DNA from: Anaerotignum sp.
GTDB lineage: Bacteria > Bacillota > Clostridia > Lachnospirales > Anaerotignaceae
Length of the DNA: 6,317 nucleotides
Reading direction: 5' to 3'
Assembly: GCA_017560955.1 (NCBI GenBank)
Contig: JAFZDV010000084.1
Location: 1-6,317, forward strand
Made by a program: the position numbers and the translations under genes. How positions within the stretch are numbered: position 1 is the stretch's first letter; the number at the start of each line of letters is the position of its first letter. The notes under the pieces are model-generated. The model was given only the letters and a program-made list of their open reading frames with translations. It ran no database searches and was not told the DNA's origin. Positions 1 to 5,571 of this stretch are shown in pieces.

Positions 1-507
1 GTATGCGCCGTGGGAATAACGGATAGGTTTTGCCTTATCGAAGTGGAATTTGCCTGTTTCATCCAGGAATTCATCGCTGACCTGTACGGAAACCACTTCT
101 GCCAGAAACATATCATGTGTGCCCAGAGGGATGATCTGTTTTACCTTACATTCGATGTTTACGGGGCTTTCGTAGATGATAGGTGCGTCAACCTTTTCCC
201 CTTTTTTTGCTGTCAGGTTCATCACTTCGAATTTGTCCATATCTCTGCCGCTGCGAACACCGCAGAAATCGCAGGCATAGGCCAGTTTTTCTGTGACAAG
301 GTTGATGACGAATTCGCCTTTTTCCTTGATGATGTTATAGGAATGACGGCTGGGACGGATGGATACATAAGTCATGGCAGGGTCAGAGTTGATAGTGCCT
401 GTCCATGCGACTGTGATGATGTTTTTATTTTCCATATCGCCGCAGGATACCATTACGGCAGGAACGGGATAAATGACTGTCCCGGGTTTCCAGATATCTT
501 TTCCCAT
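1..507 (-). CDS. Flavin reductase-family protein (FMN-binding split barrel), 3' end outside window
   Basis: Reading the minus strand from the ATG at 507-505 gives 169 codons with no stop before the window edge, so the gene is 5'-complete and lacks its last residues, probably only a few tens by comparison with relatives. The protein begins MGKDIWKPGTVIYPVPAVMV and has the conserved blocks of the flavin reductase/DIM6-NTAB family: a TxNSDPAMTYVSIRPSRHS segment (about residues 38-56), GEFVINL (64-70), CGVRSGRDMDKF (82-93) and SPVNIECKV (114-122). These proteins bind FMN in a split-barrel dimer in the cytosol and either reduce free flavin with NAD(P)H or serve as electron-transfer partners. The actual substrate cannot be told from sequence. 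The start is supported by a GAAAGGAGAG ribosome binding site (minus strand, 524-515) about 7 nt upstream. It is transcribed away from the methyltransferase gene. The plus-strand ORF in the same region is a shadow of this gene. The family call is firm; the physiological role is unknown. Confidence 0.88.
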   Translation of the reverse strand, partial: MGKDIWKPGTVIYPVPAVMVSCGDMENKNIITVAWTGTINSDPAMTYVSIRPSRHSYNIIKEKGEFVINLVTEKLAYACDFCGVRSGRDMDKFEVMNLTAKKGEKVDAPIIYESPVNIECKVKQIIPLGTHDMFLAEVVSVQVSDEFLDETGKFHFDKAKPIRYSHGAY

Positions 508-556
508 TGAGAATCTCTCCTTTCAAAAATGGGGTGGTTTTCTTCTAAGTGCTTCT

Positions 557-586
557 ATCTTAGTATGAAGGCGGTCGTTTTGTAAA
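557..586 (-). promoter_or_regulatory. Candidate promoter for the flavin reductase gene
   Basis: On the minus strand, TTTACA (586-581, 5 of 6 matches to TTGACA) is followed after 18 bp by TAAGAT (562-557, 4 of 6 matches to TATAAT). A shifted -10, TACTAA with a 16-bp spacer, is also possible. Transcription would start near 550, leaving a leader of about 40 nt before the ATG at 507. The call rests on motif and position only. Confidence 0.45.
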
Positions 587-605
587 GAGAAAAAAGGAAA
601 TTTGC

Positions 606-634
606 TTGTAAATAGGGCCTTGCTTCTGTATGAT
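606..634 (+). promoter_or_regulatory. Candidate promoter for the RsmF-like methyltransferase gene
   Basis: TTGTAA (606-611, 4 of 6) and TATGAT (629-634, 5 of 6) are separated by 17 bp, the optimal sigma-A spacing. The start point would be near 641, giving a leader of about 33 nt with the ribosome binding site TAAGGAGG at 659-666. The -35 elements of this and the opposing promoter are about 20 bp apart, so the two divergent promoters lie back to back and could share a regulator. The sequence does not show one. Confidence 0.5.
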
Positions 635-673
635 AAAATCAGAGAAAAATATGGATTTTAAGGAGGAATTGCT

Positions 674-2011
674 ATGAACCTGCCTTTGGAATATATGGAA
701 AAAATGAAAGCCCTGCTGGGAGATGAATATGATGATTATATTGCATCTTTCGATGCAGGAAGATTTTACGGCCTGAGAGCCAATACATTGAAAATTTCTG
801 CGGAAGAACTGCAGGAAAAAGATGTTTTCGCACTGAAAAATGTGCCTTGGTGCGAAAGCGGTTTTTATTATGAAGGGGAAGAACGCCCTGCGAAACACCC
901 TTACTATCACGCAGGTCTTTACTATCTGCAGGAACCCAGCGCCATGAGCCCTGCGGCAACACTGCCTATTGAAGAAGGGGATGTTGTTCTGGATCTTTGC
1001 GCGGCCCCCGGCGGGAAGACTACCCAGCTGGCGGCAAGACTGAATGGCACAGGTCTTCTGGTTGCCAATGACATCAGTGCAGGACGTGCGAAAACACTGC
1101 TGAAAAATGTGGAACTGATGGGGATCCGCAATGCCATTGTTGTGAGTGAAACACCTGATAAGATTGCAAATAGACTGCCAGAATTCTTCGATAAAATCCT
1201 TGTAGATGCGCCTTGCAGCGGCGAGGGCATGTTCCGTAAGGAACCTGATATGGTGAAAAGCTGGGATGCAAAGATGCTGGAATTCTGCCAGACAGAACAG
1301 GCGAAAATTCTGGAGGCCTGTGCCCCTATGCTGAAGGAAGGCGGTATGCTGCTGTATTCCACATGTACCTTCTCTCCCGAAGAAAATGAAAAGAGTATCG
1401 GTGACTTCCTGGAAAGCCATCCGGATTTTGAATTAGTTGAAATCCCCAAGGAAAATGGTTTCGTAAAAGGACTTGATCCTTTTGAAGCCTGCGCCAGACT
1501 GTATCCCCATAAACTGCAGGGGGAAGGTCATTTCCTTGCTCTCTTGAGAAAGAAGGAAACAGAGGGTGCAAAACCTGTTCCTGCGGAAGACAGCAAATGG
1601 ACAAAACAGATGGATGCCTTTGCAGACTTTGCGAAGGACGTGCTGAAGGAAATGCCCAAAGGCATTTATAAGATTTACGGCGACGGCCTGTATCTTCTGC
1701 CCGAAGGTACACCCAAGCTGGATAAGCTGCGTGTGCTGAGAACCGGCTGGATGCTGGGAACATTAAAAAAAGACCGCTTCGAGCCTTCTCAGGCTTTTGC
1801 CATGGGTCTGAAAAAAGAAGAAGTGAAGAATGTTGTGGACTTCCCTTTGGAAGATGATAGAGTGATCCGTTATCTGAAGGGTGAGACTGTAGAAGGAGAA
1901 GGCAAAGATGGCTGGACGCTGGTCTGCGTGGATGGATTCCCTCTGGGCTGGGCGAAAATGCAGAAGGGCAGACTGAAAAATAAATACGCGGTCAGCTGGA
2001 AATGGGAATAA
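674..2011 (+). CDS. rsmF: RsmF/NOL1-NOP2-Sun family 16S rRNA m5C methyltransferase
   Basis: A 445-residue SAM-dependent RNA cytosine-5 methyltransferase that very probably modifies 16S rRNA in the cytosol. Visible motifs: the YLQEPSAM segment (84-91) before the catalytic domain; SAM-binding motif I DLCAAPGGKTTQLA (107-120); acidic motif II around Asn132-Asp133; motif IV VDAPCSGEGMFRK (177-189) with Cys181; motif VI YSTCTFSPEENE (228-239) with Cys231. In this family the motif VI cysteine is the nucleophile and the motif IV cysteine helps release the product; both are present, so the enzyme should be active. Residues from about 285 to the end form the RsmF-type C-terminal extension (RTGWMLGTLKKDRFEPSQAF, then GFPLGWAKMQKGRLKNKY), thought to help bind RNA. 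The length suits Gram-positive RsmF-like proteins. The start is fixed by TAAGGAGG 7 nt upstream and the typical MNLPLEYMEKMK opening. Which cytosine is modified cannot be told; paralogues of this family make the symbol less certain than the family. No clear terminator follows, so some transcripts may read through into thrC. Confidence 0.92.
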   Translation: MNLPLEYMEKMKALLGDEYDDYIASFDAGRFYGLRANTLKISAEELQEKDVFALKNVPWCESGFYYEGEERPAKHPYYHAGLYYLQEPSAMSPAATLPIEEGDVVLDLCAAPGGKTTQLAARLNGTGLLVANDISAGRAKTLLKNVELMGIRNAIVVSETPDKIANRLPEFFDKILVDAPCSGEGMFRKEPDMVKSWDAKMLEFCQTEQAKILEACAPMLKEGGMLLYSTCTFSPEENEKSIGDFLESHPDFELVEIPKENGFVKGLDPFEACARLYPHKLQGEGHFLALLRKKETEGAKPVPAEDSKWTKQMDAFADFAKDVLKEMPKGIYKIYGDGLYLLPEGTPKLDKLRVLRTGWMLGTLKKDRFEPSQAFAMGLKKEEVKNVVDFPLEDDRVIRYLKGETVEGEGKDGWTLVCVDGFPLGWAKMQKGRLKNKYAVSWKWE

Positions 2012-2030
2012 TATGTATTCAATACAAAGA

Positions 2031-2100
2031 CATTTGTTGACAAATGGCGGAATATCTGTAAAATAGAACTATCGTATATAATTCCGCAGAAACGATAGTT
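2031..2100. repeat. Overlapping inverted repeats around the thrC promoter (possible operators)
   Basis: Three perfect inverted repeats surround the promoter. CATTTGTTGACAAATG (2031-2046) has 6-bp arms around TTGA, so it covers the -35 box. GCGGAAT (2047-2053) pairs with ATTCCGC (2081-2087), bracketing the -10 and start point. AACTATCG (2067-2074) pairs with CGATAGTT (2093-2100) across the start point. The first has the size and place of a repressor operator. The third cannot act fully as RNA because its left arm begins before the predicted start. That they are regulatory is an inference; short inverted repeats also arise by chance in AT-rich DNA. Confidence 0.4.
2037..2064 (+). promoter_or_regulatory. 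Strong candidate thrC promoter
   Basis: A perfect -35 TTGACA (2037-2042) and a -10 TAAAAT (2059-2064, 5 of 6) are separated by 16 bp. The expected start point is near 2071, giving a leader of about 109 nt before the thrC ATG. This is the best promoter match in the window and suits a biosynthetic gene with highly biased codons. It starts only 25 bp after the methyltransferase stop codon. Confidence 0.72.
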
Positions 2101-2105
2101 TCTGC
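2086..2105 (+). promoter_or_regulatory. First leader hairpin upstream of thrC
   Basis: GCAGAAAC (2086-2093) and GTTTCTGC (2098-2105) form a perfect 8-bp stem with a GATA loop, beginning about 15 nt into the predicted thrC transcript. There is no T tract after it, so it is not an intrinsic terminator. It uses bases that also belong to the 2081-2087 and 2093-2100 inverted-repeat arms, so these pairings exclude one another. Function unknown. Confidence 0.55.
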
Positions 2106-2115
2106 AAATCGGGTT

Positions 2116-2162
2116 CCAAGGGGATGATCCCCTTGGTGGGAGTTTGAGGGTGAAACCCTCAA
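2116..2162 (+). repeat. Tandem double hairpin just upstream of the thrC ribosome binding site
   Basis: Two perfect stems lie side by side in the thrC leader. The first pairs CCAAGGGGA (2116-2124) with TCCCCTTGG (2128-2136), 9 bp with a TGA loop. The second pairs TTGAGGGT (2144-2151) with ACCCTCAA (2155-2162), 8 bp with a GAA loop. Neither is followed by a T tract, so they are not terminators. The second ends one base before the AAAAGGAGG ribosome binding site, so it could affect translation initiation or RNA stability. The G/C-rich, self-contained look also suits a dispersed intergenic repeat, which cannot be tested with one copy. Confidence 0.6.
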
Positions 2163-2163
2163 G

Positions 2164-2172
2164 AAAAGGAGG
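2164..2172 (+). promoter_or_regulatory. thrC ribosome binding site that sets the start codon
   Basis: AAAAGGAGG lies 7 nt before the ATG at 2180 and decides in favour of that start. The in-frame TTG at 2144 would add 12 residues (MRVKPSRKGGRK), but it has no ribosome binding site, falls inside a hairpin stem, and would translate the Shine-Dalgarno itself. Confidence 0.88.
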
Positions 2173-2179
2173 AAGAAAA

Positions 2180-3643
2180 ATGGCATTGAAATATATCGGT
2201 ACAAGAGATAAAAATATCACAGCAACTGCATCTCAGGCGATCCTGCGCGGCATCTGCCCTGACGGCGGTCTGTATATCCCCGAAGAAATTCCTCAGATGG
2301 ATAAATCTCTGGAAGAACTGGGCAAGATGACATATCAGGAACTGGCTTATGAAGTACTGTCCAAATACTTGGATTTCACAGAAGAAGAACTGAAAGCCTG
2401 CATCAACGGTGCATACGACGAAAAATTCGATACACCCGAAATCGTGCCTGTAGTGAAAAAAGGCGATGCCATGTTCCTGGAACTGTTCCACGGCAGAACA
2501 CTGGCATTCAAAGATATGGCGCTGTCTATCCTGCCTTACCTGATGAAAACATCTGCAAAGAAAAACGGTCTGGATAAGGAAATCGTCATCCTGACAGCAA
2601 CCAGTGGCGATACAGGCAAAGCGGCACTGGAAGGCTTCGCAGGAGTAGAGGGTACAAGAATCATGGTATTCTTCCCTGAAGATGGTGTCAGCCCTGTGCA
2701 GAAACTGCAGATGAATACACAGGAAGGTGCGAATACCTGTGTAGTTGGTATCAAAGGTAACTTCGATGATGCCCAGTCCGCAGTGAAGAGCATTTTTACA
2801 GATAAAGCATTGGAAAAGGAACTGGACGAAAAAGGTTTCCAGTTCTCCTCCGCAAACTCTATCAATATCGGCAGACTGGTACCTCAGATCGTTTACTATT
2901 TCTGGGCATATCTGAATGCGGTGAAACTGGGCGAAGTGAAAGTAGGCGAAGAACTGAACTTCACAGTTCCTACAGGTAACTTTGGCGATATCCTTGCCGG
3001 CTGGTACGCAATGAAAATGGGTCTGCCTGTAGGTCATTTTGTATGTGCATCTAATGATAATAAAGTTCTGTACGATTTCTTCCGTACAGGTGAATATAAC
3101 AGAAACCGCGAGTTCCATGTGACCGTATCTCCTTCCATGGATATCCTGATTTCTTCCAATCTGGAAAGACTGCTGGCACATATGGGAGGTCAGGATGCCA
3201 CAAAAGCAGAAATGGAAAGCCTGAACAAAACAGGTTCCTACAAAGCGGAAATCACAGAAACAAAAATCAGCGGCGAATATGCAACAGAAGCAGAAACATT
3301 CTCCGCAATCAAAAAATTCTACGAAGAAACAGGCTATGTGATGGATACTCACACAGCGGTAGCCTATGCGGCATATCAGAAATATAAAGGGGAAAGCGGC
3401 GACAACAAACCCATGGTCATCGTTTCCACTGCATCTCCTTACAAATTCACAAAAGATGTTATGACTGCACTGGATGCAAAATATGCCGACGGTGATGCTT
3501 TCGAACTGCAGGAAGATCTGGAAAAGGCAAGTGGTGTTTCCGTACCTGCGCCTATCGTTGGTCTGGAACACAGACCTATCCTGCACAAGAATGTCTGTGA
3601 AAAAACTGAAATTAAGGAAGTTGTGAAAAACTGGCTGAAGTGA
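2180..3643 (+). CDS. thrC: Threonine synthase
   Basis: A 487-residue PLP-dependent enzyme that converts O-phospho-L-homoserine and water to L-threonine and phosphate, the last step of threonine biosynthesis. The N-terminal region (about 1-90, opening MALKYIGTRD and with GICPDGGLYIPEEIP at 24-38) is the typical threonine synthase N-terminal domain. The PLP Schiff-base lysine is Lys111 in HGRTLAFKDMAL (104-115). Other fold-type II motifs are TATSGDTGKAA (139-149), SANSINIGR (224-232), the phosphate-binding loop PTGNFGD (264-270), DTHTAVA (389-395) and STASPYKF (416-423). The length fits the long form of the enzyme found in Clostridia, yeast and enterobacteria. Leu is nearly always CTG and Thr mostly ACA, suggesting high expression. 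Expression is probably driven by the promoter at 2037-2064 through a structured leader. No canonical T-box is recognisable. A 37-nt gap with no terminator leads to the next gene, so the two are probably co-transcribed. Confidence 0.97.
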   Translation: MALKYIGTRDKNITATASQAILRGICPDGGLYIPEEIPQMDKSLEELGKMTYQELAYEVLSKYLDFTEEELKACINGAYDEKFDTPEIVPVVKKGDAMFLELFHGRTLAFKDMALSILPYLMKTSAKKNGLDKEIVILTATSGDTGKAALEGFAGVEGTRIMVFFPEDGVSPVQKLQMNTQEGANTCVVGIKGNFDDAQSAVKSIFTDKALEKELDEKGFQFSSANSINIGRLVPQIVYYFWAYLNAVKLGEVKVGEELNFTVPTGNFGDILAGWYAMKMGLPVGHFVCASNDNKVLYDFFRTGEYNRNREFHVTVSPSMDILISSNLERLLAHMGGQDATKAEMESLNKTGSYKAEITETKISGEYATEAETFSAIKKFYEETGYVMDTHTAVAYAAYQKYKGESGDNKPMVIVSTASPYKFTKDVMTALDAKYADGDAFELQEDLEKASGVSVPAPIVGLEHRPILHKNVCEKTEIKEVVKNWLK

Positions 3644-3680
3644 GTATGAAGTAGACGCAAGTCCGAAAGGAGGAACGCCT

Positions 3681-4664
3681 ATGGCAGACTGGGATTACAG
3701 ACCTGAAGAAGAGCAGAAGGAAGAAAAAGAGAAAAAGTATGTGACCCGTAAGGAGTTTCGCATCTGTTTCGCGATTCTGCTGGCGGCGTTGGTTTTTGCT
3801 ACTTTTTCGATCAATAACAGTATCCGACAGTCCAGAAATGAAATTTCCAGTGATATTTATCAGGTAGAGCAACAAATCAGCAACACCATCAACAATATTC
3901 CTCGAAATATTGAACAGGGAATTGCAGATGCTAACAATCCTTTTCTTGAAAATCGCATGAAAATTGTTGGTGTGGATGAAAAAACGAAAACAGCTACGAT
4001 TCATTTGACAGCAGCACCGAAAGAATATGTGGATGGTATGACCATGAAATTTATGGTTTCCTGTGATGGTGCTGAAAAGATGGAAGTGCCAGCGAGTGCA
4101 GGGGCCGACCGTGTATACACAGCGGAACTGACGGTGCCTTTCTGTGATGTGGTTTCTGCTACGGTTCATCTGCAGAAAAATGGAAAGGAAAGTATTTGTC
4201 AGATGGAGAATGTTTATATCAATGAAAACGTTCTGCCTGTATTCAATGGGAGATGGAGCGGTTCTATCGGCTGGATGACAGGTCAGGATTTTGTCACATT
4301 TGATGGTGAAATTCTGGTGGATGTAAATACGCCTCAGTGGCTCATGCTGAAAGATAAGGGAACTTCTTTCAAGCTGAAAAATCAGAGGCTGGAAGTTTAT
4401 GTGGATGGCAAACTGCATAAGACCTATCCTGCAATCGCTCGATTTGCGGATGAATATAATTGTGAATACAGAACGGATCTTACAGGGGAAAATAAAATCA
4501 AACTGGAAGAATTCAAAAAGATCGAATTTGTTTTCAAGGCAGAGGACAGTAATGGTGTGAAATATTCCTATCTGGCAGAAAAAGGCACATGGACCAATAA
4601 GGACGGATATGATTCTGATGAGTATTGGGCGATGACAGATACAGATAAATTGATCATCGAATGA
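3681..4664 (+). CDS. Uncharacterised single-pass membrane protein with extracytoplasmic domain
   Basis: I do not recognise this 327-residue protein. A very charged N-terminus (1-27, rich in Glu and Lys, with basic residues at 18-27) precedes one hydrophobic segment at about 28-44 (ICFAILLAALVFATFSI). The positive charges before it predict an N-terminus inside the cell and the rest outside, as a signal anchor without an obvious cleavage or lipobox site. Residues 46-82 are polar, rich in Asn, Gln, Ile and Ser, and look helical, possibly a short coiled coil. From about 92 to the end the protein alternates hydrophobic and polar residues with many Thr, Val, Lys and Asp, consistent with one or two beta-rich domains (about 92-180 and 188-327). 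The only Cys residues in the outer part are 128, 155, 173 and 261. The start is supported by AAAGGAGG 7 nt upstream. It follows thrC by 37 nt and ends at a terminator. Codon use is more relaxed than in thrC or the transaldolase (TTG, CTT, ACC, ACT and ACG all appear), implying lower expression. No function is inferred. Confidence 0.85.
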   Translation: MADWDYRPEEEQKEEKEKKYVTRKEFRICFAILLAALVFATFSINNSIRQSRNEISSDIYQVEQQISNTINNIPRNIEQGIADANNPFLENRMKIVGVDEKTKTATIHLTAAPKEYVDGMTMKFMVSCDGAEKMEVPASAGADRVYTAELTVPFCDVVSATVHLQKNGKESICQMENVYINENVLPVFNGRWSGSIGWMTGQDFVTFDGEILVDVNTPQWLMLKDKGTSFKLKNQRLEVYVDGKLHKTYPAIARFADEYNCEYRTDLTGENKIKLEEFKKIEFVFKAEDSNGVKYSYLAEKGTWTNKDGYDSDEYWAMTDTDKLIIE

Positions 4665-4679
4665 GCATAAGCACAAATC

Positions 4680-4715
4680 AAAGGGCGGGAGTCAAATCTT
4701 GTCCTTTTTTATTTT
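4680..4715 (+). terminator. Intrinsic terminator after the thrC-membrane protein unit
   Basis: Starting 15 nt after the stop codon, AAAGGGCGGGA (4680-4690) pairs with TCTTGTCCTTT (4697-4707), an 11-bp stem with three G-U wobbles and a six-base loop GTCAAA. It is followed by TTT, A and TTTT (4708-4715). The position and T-rich tail fit Rho-independent termination of the thrC transcript. Confidence 0.75.
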
Positions 4716-4724
4716 GATTAGGCA

Positions 4725-4769
4725 TTGCTTTTCTTTTTCCGTTGGCGTAAAATGAAACTAGCGTAATAT
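4725..4769 (+). promoter_or_regulatory. Candidate promoter region for the transaldolase-transketolase operon
   Basis: Two overlapping solutions are visible. One is TTGCTT (4725-4730), 17 bp, TAAAAT (4748-4753), with a start near 4760. The other is TTGGCG (4742-4747), 16 bp, TAATAT (4764-4769), with a start near 4776. They match the consensus about equally. The choice matters because only the first places the terminator-like hairpin at 4768-4792 inside the transcript. No better promoter is seen between 4793 and the gene start. Confidence 0.42.
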
Positions 4770-4792
4770 GGATAGAAGTCTGTCCATTTTTT
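4768..4792 (+). terminator. Second terminator-like hairpin, possibly an attenuator in the transaldolase leader
   Basis: ATGGATAG (4768-4775) pairs with CTGTCCAT (4780-4787), an 8-bp stem with one G-U wobble and an AAGT loop, followed directly by TTTTT (4788-4792). The form is that of a modest intrinsic terminator. It could be a back-up terminator for the upstream unit, or an attenuator if transcription begins near 4760. It overlaps the alternative -10 box at 4764-4769. Confidence 0.45.
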
Positions 4793-4801
4793 GAAACGCA
4801 G

Positions 4802-4822
4802 TTCGGCAGACCATCTGCCGAA
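4802..4822 (+). promoter_or_regulatory. Stable hairpin in the transaldolase leader
   Basis: TTCGGCAGA (4802-4810) and TCTGCCGAA (4814-4822) form a perfect 9-bp stem with a CCA loop. No T tract follows, so it is not a terminator. It lies about 30 nt before the ribosome binding site. Its left arm (4805-4811) can instead pair with 4778-4785, part of the preceding terminator-like hairpin, with one bulged base. It may protect the 5' end of the mRNA or take part in a switch; both are inferences. Confidence 0.55.
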
Positions 4823-4873
4823 GGAAATAGACCCAATAAAATTATTTAAACATAAAAAGGAGAGATAGCTACC

Positions 4874-5521
4874 ATGAAAATGTTCATCGACACAGCTAAT
4901 GTAGACCACATCAGAGAAGCAAATGACCTGGGCGTAATTTGCGGCGTTACAACAAACCCCTCCCTGATCGCAAAAGAAGGCAGAGATTTCGTTGAAGTTG
5001 TAAAAGAAATCACAACAATCGTTGATGGCCCTATCAGTGCAGAAGTTATCAGCCTGGAACATGAAGGCATGGTAGCAGAAGCTAGAGAACTGGTTAAAAT
5101 CCATGAAAACATCGTTATCAAAATCCCTATGACACTGGAAGGTCTGAAAGCAGTTAAAATCCTGGCTGCTAAAGGCGTAAAAACAAACGTAACACTGATC
5201 TTCTCCGCTACACAGGCGCTGATGGCTGCAAGAGCAGGTGCTACATATGTATCTCCTTTCCTGGGCAGAGTAGATGATATCGGTTCTCTGGGTATGACTC
5301 TGATCGAAGACATCGTTGCTATTTTCGATGTTCACGGTATCGACACAGAAATCATCGCTGCTTCCATCCGTAACCCTCTGCATGTAGTAGATGCTGCAAG
5401 AGTAGGCTGCCACATCGCAACAATCCCTTACAATGTTCTGATCCAGATGGCAAAACACCCTCTGACAGACATCGGTATCGAAAAATTCCTGAAAGACTGG
5501 GAATCCGTTCCTAAAAAATAA
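4874..5521 (+). CDS. tal: Transaldolase (small TalC/FSA-like type)
   Basis: A 215-residue class I aldolase of the small transaldolase/fructose-6-phosphate aldolase family. It would transfer a dihydroxyacetone unit between sedoheptulose-7-phosphate and glyceraldehyde-3-phosphate in the non-oxidative pentose phosphate pathway. Visible are the opening [10 protein letters not shown] with Asp6, [13 protein letters not shown] (24-36), the Schiff-base Lys83 in VIKIPMT (81-87), [13 protein letters not shown] (104-116), [13 protein letters not shown] (125-137) and AASIR (162-166). Glu57 (in AEV) and Phe129 (in SPF) sit where fructose-6-phosphate aldolase of E. coli has Gln and Tyr, so transaldolase activity is more likely than true FSA activity. 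The length is normal for the family, which forms decamers. The start is supported by an AAGGAGAG site 9 nt upstream and the N-terminal motif. All 16 Leu codons are CTG and 13 of 14 Thr codons are ACA, a sign of high expression. Transketolase follows after 50 nt with no terminator between them. Confidence 0.94.
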   Translation: MKMFIDTANVDHIREANDLGVICGVTTNPSLIAKEGRDFVEVVKEITTIVDGPISAEVISLEHEGMVAEARELVKIHENIVIKIPMTLEGLKAVKILAAKGVKTNVTLIFSATQALMAARAGATYVSPFLGRVDDIGSLGMTLIEDIVAIFDVHGIDTEIIAASIRNPLHVVDAARVGCHIATIPYNVLIQMAKHPLTDIGIEKFLKDWESVPKK

Positions 5522-5571
5522 TTCAGAAAACAAGTTGAACTGATAATTTAAACTTTCGGAGGAAATTTAAA

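Noticed and set aside
10..510. A 166-codon plus-strand open frame at the left end
   Set aside because: It is the shadow of the flavin reductase gene, which reads on the minus strand with family motifs, a ribosome binding site and a promoter.
560..1449. Minus-strand open frames opposite the methyltransferase gene
   Set aside because: The plus-strand protein has all the m5C methyltransferase motifs in the right order. The antisense frames overlap each other and show no family features.
2146..2157. AGGGTGAAACC as part of a T-box
   Set aside because: It resembles the T-box core AGGGTGGNACC only loosely, sits within its own hairpin, and there is neither room for the specifier stem nor a following terminator in a leader of about 109 nt.
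2144..2179. In-frame TTG at 2144 as an upstream start for thrC
   Set aside because: It has no ribosome binding site, lies in a hairpin stem, would translate the Shine-Dalgarno, and adds residues not typical of threonine synthases.
2159..3586. A 475-codon open frame on the minus strand opposite thrC
   Set aside because: thrC has every catalytic motif of threonine synthase. The antisense protein is Cys/Phe/His-rich with no recognisable motif, and such open frames arise because the sense strand rarely uses codons that read as stops on the other strand.
3612..4676. A 354-codon minus-strand open frame opposite the membrane protein gene
   Set aside because: Its composition is low-complexity-like and rich in Ile, Phe, Cys and His, and I recognise no family. 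The plus-strand frame has a good ribosome binding site, a sensible membrane segment and a terminator just after its stop.
5522..5571. A separate promoter for transketolase in the gap after the transaldolase gene
   Set aside because: TTGAAC at 5535-5540 has no -10 box at a workable distance, and the short gap favours co-transcription.
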